Positions 10,681 through 19,350 of a DNA stretch of 26,166 nt are shown piece after piece. Below the pieces are notes generated by a model. That model saw only the letters and a list, made by a program, of their open reading frames with translations. It was not told the origin of the DNA and did no database searches. How positions within the stretch are numbered: the stretch's first letter is position 1; each line of letters begins with the position of its first letter. A program made the translations under genes and the position numbers. This stretch comes from Larix sibirica (lineage: Eukaryota > Streptophyta > Pinopsida > Pinales > Pinaceae), in NCBI GenBank assembly GCA_004151065.3, contig NWUY0304823573.1, positions 1-26,166 on the forward strand, written 5' to 3'.

Positions 10681-11880
10681 GGTGCACCACTTACTTCCTC
10701 ATCTCCCGGCAGCATTATAACCACCAGCAGAACCTGAAGTAGTTCGTTCCAACACCAGTTTCACCGGCTTTATCATTTCCAGCCTCAGTTCCAGGATCAT
10801 TACCATAAGCAATTGAAGGAGCAGAATTACCAGCGTAATCAGTTGAACATAGTTATTTGGTCATTCCCATAAGCACCAGTTAAACCAGGAGAATTTCCAT
10901 AAGCAGTTGAGCACGATCATGATTCAGACACGGGATTGACCAATTGAATCCGGAGCGTATAAACTCCTTCCTCAGCTGAATAAGGAAGGGGTAGGAGGAT
11001 AAGGGGATTGGGAGTATAGGCCAAGCAGCATTCAAAGCAGCATTATGATCAACCCCATAAACACCAGTTGAACCAGGATCATTCCCAAGAGCAGTTTAAC
11101 AAACAGCATTACCAGGATCATTTCTAGCATAACCAATTGAACTAACGTCATAATTCCCAATAGAATTTGAATAAGCAGAACCAGAAGCAGAATAATTCAT
11201 GCCCCATAAGCACCAGTTGAACCAACATTATTATTATAAGCCTCATTTGCCATAGCGTCTCCTAAAGCAATTAAACCGGTCGAACCAGCAGGATCAATTC
11301 CAGGATAATCCCCAGTAACAAAAGGAATACCGGGGTCAGTCCCAAGAGCATTTGCATCCTCAGTTGAACCAACATAAATTGAAGCATTCCCAGTATGCAG
11401 TTGAAGCAGCTTTAGTTGAACTGGCTTCAGTTCCCGGATCATTTGAATAAGCCAAATAACCAGCATTACCAATATCATTGCCATCAGCAGTTGAAGGCGC
11501 ATCCCTCCCAGTATTATTTCCAGCATTTCCAAGAGCAGTAGTACCAGTAACAGCCCTACAAGTAGCACCAGTTAAAGAATACAAGAAGGTAAGAGAATGT
11601 TACAGCAGTTCCCGTAGATTTCCAAGATCATTTTCATAAGCGAAAGGAAGCCCAGCACAAGCAGTTGAAGCGGCAGAGTTCCCGGAGCAGTTCCATCATA
11701 AGTTGAGCACGGTCATTCAGACACGGAATAATTCCAATCATCATTATCCCCAGGAGCACAAGGATTCCCGGCAAAAGCGGCACAAGCCCAAGTAGGTCCA
11801 GCATCATCAGTCCCGTCCTCATACCCTCCCCAAATAATTAAAGCGGAGTAGTTCCATTCAATGCCGTAGGGTCCTCAATT
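10680..11880 (-). repeat. Degenerate coding-like repeat array (GNDPGSTGAYG unit on minus strand)
   Basis: Plus-strand words such as ccataagcaccagttgaacc and ccaggatcatt recur with variation. Near-copies of the first lie at 10865, 11053 and 11202; copies of the second lie at 10791, 11073, 11112 and 11433. On the minus strand they read as Gly/Asn/Asp/Ser/Thr/Ala-rich peptide: NDPGSTGVYG, YSNDPGTEASS, YGNDPGTEAGN, VGSTGAYGA. The four AATGATCCTGG cores are all in the same reading frame (spacings 282, 39 and 321). Open pieces in the peptide frame cover 11584-about 11395 and, after a shift, about 11395-11197. A diverged piece lies at 11880-11700 (DGTDDAGPTWA, PGDNDDWNYS). No intact long frame survives. 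It may be the relic of a repetitive protein gene or a minisatellite that reads as such. No family is identified. Confidence 0.65.
10895..11726 (+). repeat. Diverged direct repeat inside the array, offset about 796 bp
   Basis: The blocks 10895-10933 and 11691-11726 share ttccat, agttgagcacg, tcat and attcagacacgg in the same order with small indels. On the minus strand the first reads CLNHDRAQLLME and the second CLNDRAQLMME. This is a larger-scale duplication than the short NDPG units. Confidence 0.6.
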
Positions 11881-12600
11881 GAACGCCCCACTTGCATCAC
11901 CGGATTCTTTCTTATTGTGACAAGTCTTATTAACCAGGTAATGACCTCATAGCTATGGAAATGGTAAGATAATATATCCTAGTGGTAAGGGGATATATCC
12001 TAGGTGGTGGGGCTAAGGAGAATCATTATGTGCTCTATGTGGGACCAAGCTCACAATAGAATCACAATAGGAATCCGGGCATTTGTTCATAAAGAATCAA
12101 TTATGGATCATAGAGGAACGAGATTCAAGGTATAGTTTATTCACACAAATTTACCATTTGCTATCCCAGTGGGGATTCAGATTTCCCATCAAATTGAGAT
12201 TTTGAATAATGAAAACAGCCAATTGAGTAAAGGTTTGGAAACCTGTACCAGCCAAACCAATCAATCATGGATTCAACGGGTGATTGGGTCCGTCTAGTTG
12301 TGTTCAGAATAAAATAAGCCAATATTAGTTGATAAGTGTAACCCGTCCTGACTCGGTCTCGTCCTGACTAACCTAGAATATGACTTTTATTTGGCAAGGA
12401 ACGTCTTTTCATGGCGATATCATAAGCTTATTCGCCGAGAGCTCTATGTCCCATAAAAACCCAACTAACACATTGGTTATGTGGATTACACACAGGAGTA
12501 GTAAACCCATATATACACACATTTCAAATGCTTATCCCATACCATAATTATTGAATTAGTTATCATCCCCCAATCAATCTAGATCTAGAGGGAGATTGAC
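11881..12600. other. Unassigned spacer between the two repeat blocks
   Basis: No gene is seen. The words atatatcctag and ggtaagg or ggtgggg repeat at about 11972 and 11993. The word cgtcctgact repeats at about 12344 and 12360. All frames carry frequent stops. Confidence 0.4.
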
Positions 12601-12615
12601 TAAAATGCCATTTTA

Positions 12616-12861
12616 TTAAATAAATAAACGACACTTTACGATCTCCGTAACGACTGGGATACACATAGTTCCCCTATTTATGACCGAGTTGAGTTCTCCA
12701 CTAGTATTCATTCCACCGGAAAGCGAAGATTCGGTCAAGAATTGATAATTCACTGGAAGTCGCCGATTGATGGTTTCCAATAGATTAATTTCCGGTTGAC
12801 AATACCTTATAGAAACTCCATTACCCACACAGTCAATGCCTGTCAGCCAAGAGAACCTCAG
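12616..12861 (-). CDS. Short unidentified open frame without ATG start
   Basis: The minus frame is open from after a TGA at 12862-12864 down to the TAA at 12616-12618, about 81 codons. It holds the words SWLTGIDCVGNG, QPEINLLETINRRLP and PVVTEIVKCRLFI. There is no ATG before the internal Met of SGGMNTSGEL, so initiation is unclear; a GTG at 12826-12828 is the nearest candidate. The composition is more protein-like than most frames here, but I do not recognise the family. It could be the 3' end of a gene fragment inserted between the two repeat blocks, or chance. Confidence 0.2.
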   Translation of the reverse strand: MRFSWLTGIDCVGNGVSIRYCQPEINLLETINRRLPVNYQFLTESSLSGGMNTSGELNSVINRGTMCIPVVTEIVKCRLFI

Positions 12862-12929
12862 TCACAGAAGGTGCCAATAGACACAGGAAGAAGGCCTGGG
12901 GGGACCTTGCCGATAAAAGAGGAAACAAT

Positions 12930-13200
12930 ATCTTACTGGTTATTCCCAGGAGCAGTCGGACAGGTCATTCTATTTGGAACGGGATTCCCATGAGCAGCTG
13001 TAAATGGTTATTTGGAAATGGCTTCCAATCGGCATCATTCGAAACGGTCATTCCAATCAGCATCAATCGAACCGGCATAATTACCAGCCCCAGCAGCAGC
13101 CTAATTCCCCATTAGCATTCGAACATGGTCAGTTGTAACGGGATTCCATCAGCATTTTAACCAGCAGAACCGGGCCAAGCATCACAACCAACAGAGGAGT
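12930..13200 (-). repeat. Second block of the Asn/Gly/Asp-coding degenerate repeat
   Basis: Plus-strand words ggtcattc, ggaacgggattcc, atcagcatcaatcgaaccgg and taattaccagcc recall the 10680-11880 array. The minus strand reads AGNYAGSIDADWNDRFE and, in another register, PGSAG. The unit words differ more from one another here. About 1 kb of unrelated sequence separates the two blocks. Confidence 0.5.
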
Positions 13201-14240
13201 AATATTATTTGAGCTTGGATATTCTAATATATAATCAACCAAGTTGAGTTCACGCACCTAAACGCCTTATTCGAGTGGATACATTTATGGCTACTTAAGC
13301 AACACCGTTCAGGGCAGGCAATAAGTTTGGGTTTACTAGAGCCCTTCAAAAAACTCCCCCAGTAGTTGAAGGGGAGGGTTTTCTGTAATGAGTCGAATCT
13401 TAAGTTGTGGCCTGGTCAGAATCTGGTAGGCCATCGATCTGTCAACTGGCGTTATATACGTAATTATACACCGTGCATTATCAACTTATAATGTTTAACC
13501 ATTCAATATTATACTGTGGTCTTATCATTGCGTATCAACGTAAGTAATGCATCTTCAATCACATGGTTCCGTACCGTGTTGGGTGGATGCAGCAGCATGG
13601 TGTGAAGTAGAACTCTTTATCCATGTATGTAAGGCAAGGTAGGGTACCCTGTGTACCCGTATGTACAGCAGTATGTTACTTTGTCACTTTGTATGTAAGC
13701 TTTTCAGTCAGGAAGGCCCATGATTTTGTGTAGATAATCCAGGTCGGTTATACTAATCGGTCCAATCAATCAAGCTATCCAGAAGACTAATAAGTTCCCC
13801 CTGTGCCCGCACCTTCCCGTCCAGCCTAATCAGAATCAATTTTGGTTTAAGCTCAAATCAGAGTTGGTGCACCCTAACTCGGTAAAGCCTTTAAAGCTAA
13901 TCATATCCACAGACAGACAGGTAGGCAGTTGAAGGGGCTGAAGAAGGGCTTGATGAAGGCTTCTGGCAGGCTTTCTTTTTGAAGGAACCAACTTAAGTTG
14001 CTAGCATCCAGAAGGCAGAGTGTAGTTGGGATTTAGACGGACCGGGAACAGAGTGCGCTTGAAGGTAGAGGGCTGTCCATCCTGATAGGGCTACCCCTTT
14101 ACGATATGCTGGATATCTTATCTCGGTTACCTCCCCAAACGTATGCGGTCTGGCCTTCCACATTCGAACCAAACCCACCCACATGGAAGCCAGCCTTCCT
14201 GAAAGAATGAATCTGAAATAATTCATAAGGCTGTGGGACG
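13201..14240. other. Unassigned spacer
   Basis: No gene is recognised. Two overlapping minus-strand frames (13993-14250, 85 codons; 14099-14305, 68 codons) lie in different registers and match nothing I know. A gtgcgcttgaag word near 14052 resembles a group II intron start, but no exon or domain V is found. Confidence 0.4.
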
Positions 14241-14242
14241 AA

Positions 14243-14270
14243 GCATCCATGCATCATATACAATGGATGC
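14243..14270. repeat. Small inverted repeat
   Basis: The word gcatccat (14243-14250) and its complement atggatgc (14263-14270) can form an 8-bp stem with a 12-base loop. No U-run follows and no gene ends here, so it is not called a terminator. Confidence 0.5.
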
Positions 14271-14279
14271 ATCATTTTC

Positions 14280-15680
14280 TCACCCAATAATTGAAGAAGT
14301 TTCAAGATAGGTGGATTGCTGGGTAGCAGAAAGAATCCCTTTATTGGGTAGCGGGCCCGCCATCGTAGGTCTGTTTGTTCCCTGGCTGGCCATAAAAAAG
14401 AAACAACTAATGAGGGTAGAGATGCCGGGACTAGTTGGTTTTCTGTAATCCATGCGGCTAAGAGACAGACAATGATAGGGGTGGGCGAAATCTTTTTGTG
14501 TTTTCTGGTTGTTCAGAGAGAATTAGGTGGGGGGACTTCGCCTTTCCTACCGATGCGGGCGACACACACGAGATCAATCATATTATAGGTCATATTCTAG
14601 GTAAGGTAGTTGAGGAGATCCAACCATAAGGGGACTTTCGCTTTATATATAAGGCTTTACCTACCTAAAAGTGAGTATGTATGTGTTCTCACGCGCATAA
14701 TCAATCAAGCGCGCCTGCCCGCTGGCTTGCACACACACATGCAAATAAAGGCCCGCCCTGGTATTGCCTGCCCATTTATTCCCGAGCCAACATTCCCACC
14801 TCTTTGTGTATGCTTTCAAGCTTGATCCCCGGGGGTTTTTGGGGGAGGGTCGGCAATAGGGTGGGGTGGTGGAAATGAGACGTATGCGCATTCATCTTGG
14901 CAATATTAAATGAGAGATAGAACAAACGGAGAAGATATATATATATATATTGGAAAGTGTTCAGTCAGGAAATAAGTCGATGGGAAAATGTGTTTTGTGT
15001 ATTCCCTTTGTTTCCACAATAGCAGCCGAGCTGACCGAGCTGGGGCCGTAGCGTGCGAAATTGAGAATAAGAGTACAAAAAAAATTTTTATTATTGGAAC
15101 CAACCCTTTACCGAGCGCATGCGAAAGGGAGGGGAAAGCAAAAGTGAAAAAAAGTACCGTTGAACAGGGGGGTTCTCGCCGCTCTTTTTAATACGTACGT
15201 CTACTCACTCGGATACGAATTGAACTATACTACGACTGAGACTCATGGGTAGGTAGGTTAAGCACATACAGTAAGGCCTCTGACTCGTATGACCCGTCGG
15301 ATTGGTACACTGGTTCTAATACTACGGCCCGATACAGCTACGAAGTGGGCATCCATCATCGAAAAGAGATAGTGTGGGGTTAACTTATCAGGTTGAACCT
15401 TTATAATATATGTATGATGTGTATATAGCGGTGGGGTCGTGGGACAAATAAATGAAGATAGATGCGAGAACCGGAAAAGTGAACAATATAACCAAGCTAG
15501 TGTTAGCTGGGAGCCTTAGTGGTGGGGGTTATTCTATATACGTAATAACATGGTGTTGGCTCAGTAACTCCGAATGGAAGGATGAAGCTACGAAAAGGGA
15601 AGGCGAATGCGTTTCAGGCTTAAATAATAAATATAGGGGAAGCCCGTGTCCTACCTATATAGGGAGGGAACAAGGCTTAG
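14280..15680. other. Unassigned spacer with an AT microsatellite
   Basis: No gene is recognised. The (AT)8 run is at 14935-14950. A G-rich stretch (about 14827-14872) contains cccgggggtttttggggg. Three short overlapping frames at 14610-14891 on both strands are shadows of one another and are not called. A plus-strand frame at 15452-15697 (81 codons, ATG) is featureless. Confidence 0.4.
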
Positions 15681-15684
15681 CTAC

Positions 15685-15712
15685 TCTTATAGGTTAGGTT
15701 CTTATAGGTTAG
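15685..15712 (+). repeat. 15-bp-period tandem repeat, about two units
   Basis: The word tcttataggttag occurs at 15685-15697 and 15700-15712. It forms a short tandem duplication of period 15 without mismatch. Confidence 0.8.
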
Positions 15713-16007
15713 TAAGGTAACCAAGGCCTTAAACTTTTGTTTTCTCCTGTATGTAGTCGGGGCCTTAAAAGCCCTAGTAGAGCATTCCCCGGTGAAGGGA
15801 GTTAGTTCAGGGGAGGAAATAAAATATCCAGGCCCAGCCAAAGCCACGCGAATTCCCCTAGGTAACGAGGGGAAGGAATCAAGCTAGGCCGGGGCCGCCC
15901 TGAAACGAGGCGAGTTAAGGTAAGGCCCCCCCGAAGGGGTTCACTTCCACCGGCTCACTCTCTGTTTACCTTCTTTGCCCATAGAATAAAGAGCACCTGC
16001 TAGTGGC

Positions 16008-16086
16008 TATCTTGTAGATTCACTAAATTTATTCCACCCCAAAAGAAAGTGTTAGTAGCGCGTTATCTTGTATATTCACGAATTTA
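16008..16086 (+). repeat. Diverged direct repeat, 56-bp offset
   Basis: Positions 16008-16031 and 16064-16086 share tatcttgta, attcac and attta with two substitutions and one indel. The repeat lies in DNA with no gene. A short hairpin (cccc-cgaa-gggg) lies just upstream, near 15926-15940. Confidence 0.7.
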
Positions 16087-16189
16087 GCCCTCCCAGTGCA
16101 GGAAGATCACTTTAGGTCTTCGGACGGGCCAACAAGAAAAGCAAAGCCTTACATCTGCTCATATTTTCACTCAAGTAAATAATATTATT

Positions 16190-16455
16190 TTAAGCTGCCA
16201 GCTTGCTTATGCCAGTAAATTCTTTCCGTCTCAATCAACCAGTCCAGATATATATTCTCCGGCCCAGCCTGCTTCAATCAGTCAGTCAGTAAATCCACCA
16301 GCTATAACCATCCTCCCGCTCACCTGCTTCCTTCCCTGTAAATCCATCTAGCTATATATCCATCTTTTGTCTCTGCCAGTGCCAGTACCGGAGACACCAG
16401 CCAGCATCCCAGCCAGTTCCCCAGCTAGCCGGTGTATAGAGCCCAGCCTGTGCCC
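16190..16455 (+). repeat. CCAG-rich low-complexity tract
   Basis: The tetramer CCAG occurs about sixteen times in roughly 260 bases, clustered as gccagtgccagtacc and accagccagcatcccagcc. Related pairs such as gtaaatccaccagctata and gtaaatccatctagctata also occur. It looks like an old degenerate repeat and no coding signal is seen. Confidence 0.5.
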
Positions 16456-16539
16456 TAGCCTAGGTGTATCTGTATTTGTGTATCTGTTCCTTTGTTACTG
16501 TTCCTTGATCTGTATCGATTGCTTGGGTTAAGATGTGCC

Positions 16540-16760
16540 ACTCACTGCTGCTGTTATCTTTCTCTCTCTGCACTATATAGGGTATGCTCTTGCCTTTCTC
16601 TTGCCTTGCTTTGGCTCTTTTCCTGCTCTCACCGCTTTCTATAACCGCGGCTGCTTTCTCACTCTCAGCTCTCTTTCCACCCGATATTTTTATTTGTATA
16701 TATGCTTTCCTAGCCTGCTTTCCCAATTTCCTTTTCCCCAGTTCCATTGCTAGAACCATT
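16540..16760 (+). repeat. Pyrimidine-rich tract
   Basis: About 220 bases are strongly enriched for C and T on the plus strand (words ctttctcttgcc, ttcctgctctc and ccaatttcc). Open frames through it on both strands (62-107 codons) follow from low complexity and are not called genes. Confidence 0.55.
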
Positions 16761-16892
16761 TTAAAAGCCAAGTAAAGCCCCAAGACACCAGAGTGAAAAC
16801 CCCGCTCATTCAGCAGGAAAATAAGTAAATTACGCTAGAGAATCAGTAATTGTTAGTGTTTAAGGGACCCCTTCATTCCTAATTCTGTGGAT

Positions 16893-17531
16893 ATGGAAAG
16901 AGCCTTTTCAGCAGGTGTATCTAGAGATCTAAAGAATAACATAATGAGAAAGATTTGTACGTACCAGAAAAGAGAAGATAAAGAGAATCTAATAGGATAT
17001 AATATATTTTCGCTCCTTCTGATGATTTACGCGAAAGCAAGCTCAGTATTCGGATATGACAATGAGATCTCAGGAGAGACCCACGCAAAAGATTCACCAA
17101 TAATAAAAAAGCATTATGAGAGGGAAACGGGATTCGGAGGTCGAAACTGGGAGGGGAAATTATTAGGATCTCGCAACAGCGAGTGGAACACCAAAACGAA
17201 AAGGAGCCAATCAATTATTTACCAGGCCCCCCTATCATTGCTGATGAAGATAGATTCATCCCACCATCCACCATTAATTTATCCTCTATTCAACCAGGTA
17301 AATGGACTCCTCTTTTTCATAAGCCATCAGCAGCATAATGCAATTACCCCGTCAACCATACAATCCACTGCTTTATCCTATGTATATTCGTACATTCCTA
17401 AACTCAAATGCATCTCCATCATGCATCGATTTTCTCTCTCATGCAACATACATAATGCATCCGCATCTTTCTTTGGTCGAGTGTCTAAAGAGCTCGAATC
17501 TACCCAACGGCCCATCAAAAGATGGATGTAA
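16893..17531 (+). CDS. Unidentified 212-codon open frame
   Basis: This is the longest ATG-initiated frame in the window (ATG 16893-16895, TAA 17529-17531; an in-frame GTG lies two codons upstream). The first half is hydrophilic and charged (MERAFSAG, KREDKENLIGY, KHYERETGFGGRNWEGK). There are two short hydrophobic stretches, about residues 40-55 (IFSLLLMIY) and 138-148 (VNGLLFFIS). The last third is Ser/His/Asn-rich and looks less protein-like. No signal peptide, domain or known family is recognised. A rough estimate, assuming a stop every 21 codons, expects about 0.1 frame of this length by chance in 26 kb. It is therefore noteworthy but not proof of a gene. It has no neighbour to suggest a role. 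Confidence 0.3.
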   Translation: MERAFSAGVSRDLKNNIMRKICTYQKREDKENLIGYNIFSLLLMIYAKASSVFGYDNEISGETHAKDSPIIKKHYERETGFGGRNWEGKLLGSRNSEWNTKTKRSQSIIYQAPLSLLMKIDSSHHPPLIYPLFNQVNGLLFFISHQQHNAITPSTIQSTALSYVYSYIPKLKCISIMHRFSLSCNIHNASASFFGRVSKELESTQRPIKRWM

Positions 17532-18760
17532 TATTCTCGAAGAAAGGTTGTTGCTTCTCAAGTATTTTCCCTTATCTATACACCGGAAATATGTTGCCTT
17601 TCCATACTAACTAATCTCCATACTATTCTCATGTTGCCTTCCTTGCCGCTGATCCAGAAGTATGCTGCCTCATCCTCACACCAGGGGGGTAGACGGGGGG
17701 TCTTTTCAAAGAAATAATACTAAAACAGGAAATGTCACTCATGAAGCAACGGTCAAGGTATAGCTTGTCATGGAAAGAAAGGTTCTAATGGTTCTATATG
17801 ACTTGTGATGTAAAGAAAGAAAGGTAGTTTCTAATAGCTAGTCCTGGGAATAAAGAATGAACAACCTGCTACCGCTACTATGGAAAGTAATGATAGCAAC
17901 AAACCTCATGCTCAAGGAAAGAAAAGAACAAACAACCCACTTAGCTTCCCAGAAGAAAGGTTATGGCGTCAATCAAAGAACTCAAACCAATCAAAAGTTA
18001 TATCCTCCTGGTGCTAGCTGTTCCTGTCGCTATCTTCGGGTCATACGATGTGGGCAAGCTTTTGCTATTCAACCGGGTCAACTTGAATGAATGCTGCTAT
18101 TCTGTTTAGCTATCGGGCTGGGCTGGATACTCATTGAATAAAAGCCTATGGTCAGTGCTAAATTGAAGAACTCTAGTCAGGGATAATGCACTTTTCAGTC
18201 AGTGCGGCATACCAGTCGGTGGTGCAGGAATGAAGCTAGAGTACGTGTAGATTAGTATGTGCCCACCTATATCCCATTACCTGTTGTACCTGAATAGTTC
18301 TCAATCCGCCATGCCCAGTTAGTTCTACGTGACCAGTCGTAGATCCCACGTACCCTGGAAATTTTTGTGCCATTTTCAACATGAATGAACTACAGTAAGC
18401 GATGGCAAATAGCACTGGTTAAGTTCTTATTGATTATGAAATGGGACATAGGGGGTAAAACAGTAGTAGGTGGCACCAGTTAGTCACTGATTGCATACAG
18501 CGAACTCTCAGACGGGTTAAGGTACAACTGGTAATGGGCGGAGAGGAACCAAACAAGTTTTGAATAGAGGCTTTTCGGTAACTAGAGATAGAATAACGAA
18601 GAAGAGCAAATTGGAAATTGCATCCTTACTTTGTATATAAGACTAGTGCAATTCATTATATCTTTCATGGAACTATTAGAAAAATAATTCTAGCTAGAAG
18701 TTCCATTCTTGGTTTGTGCCAAGTGCCTATTCCAATTCTATTCTTTCTGAATGAACAATT
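17532..18760. other. Unassigned spacer with a diverged duplication
   Basis: No gene is recognised. Positions 17764-17791 and 17802-17837 look like diverged copies of one segment (cttgt, atg, aaagaaaggt, tctaat shared in order). Two G6 runs lie near 17682-17699. A 77-codon plus frame at 17857-18090 is featureless. Confidence 0.4.
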
Positions 18761-18764
18761 GGCT

Positions 18765-19025
18765 ATGATCGGCTGGCTGCTATGACCCTATGGCAAAGAC
18801 AGTCTGTCTGGCTATTTGAGGTGCTCTATGTTTATGGCTGCTGCTATGGGCCGCCGTGTATATGTATGACTGCTCTAGGCTATGACCTCCTGCCAATGAG
18901 ACGGGCTATTTATCACCACTGGCTGCTATTTATTTGCGACCACAAGCAATGGCTGTTTCCAGCCCAAGTGATCCCGGTATCCACCCAAGTATTCAAACTG
19001 AGTAGCCCCGTCGAGTAGCCCACCC
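18765..19025 (+). repeat. Degenerate GGCTATGA/GGCTGCTAT patch and GAGTAGCC copy C
   Basis: The words ggctatga, ggctgctatg and gggctattt recur from 18750 to 18940. They are followed at 18980-19025 by ccggtatccacccaagta, actgagtagcc and cgagtagccc, which resemble the 3620-3665 and 4458-4512 blocks. A 78-codon frame across it (18782-19018) is regarded as chance. Confidence 0.4.
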
Positions 19026-19333
19026 AGTTCTTCGTGAATTCACTTGTTCAAAAGTCTTTGAAAGGGCAGTGAGACCAGACATAAATCAAGGACTCTATGT
19101 AACAGTCAAAATACTGTAATTCTTTATTGAGCTAGCGAGCTCCAGTAAACATACTTTTCTTAGTTGGCTTACCAAACAGAATTTTATTTGTTTAATTTAG
19201 GCCTGGCCTAGTCTATATAAACAGGGCCCACCTAGGCTCCCTATTGGGAGTCTCTTTAGCAGAATATTTAGTTGTGGCTGGGGGCCTTTCTTGAATCAGG
19301 TTCGCCCCAGTCAGGACCTCGCGTAGCTTTATT

Positions 19334-19350
19334 TTGGGTTCGATTCCCAG
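19334..19350 (+). other. tRNA T-arm-like / RNA polymerase III box-B-like element
   Basis: The sequence ttggg-ttcgatt-cccag forms a 5-bp stem (one G-T pair) with a canonical seven-base T-loop and contains the box B word ggttcgattcc. Upstream I cannot fit an anticodon arm, a D-arm or a 7-bp acceptor stem, so this is not a complete tRNA. It could be a decayed tRNA, part of a tRNA-derived element, or chance. Confidence 0.3.

Noticed and set aside
14049-14075. gtgcgcttgaag, like a group II intron 5' end
   Set aside because: No upstream exon is recognisable and no domain V lies downstream.
14099-14305. Minus-strand frame with GFHVGGFGSNVEGQ
   Set aside because: The Gly-rich run looks protein-like, but the frame is short, overlaps another frame and matches no family I know.
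16460-16783. 107-codon minus frame and opposing plus frames
   Set aside because: They lie across a pyrimidine-rich low-complexity tract that naturally lacks stops on one strand.
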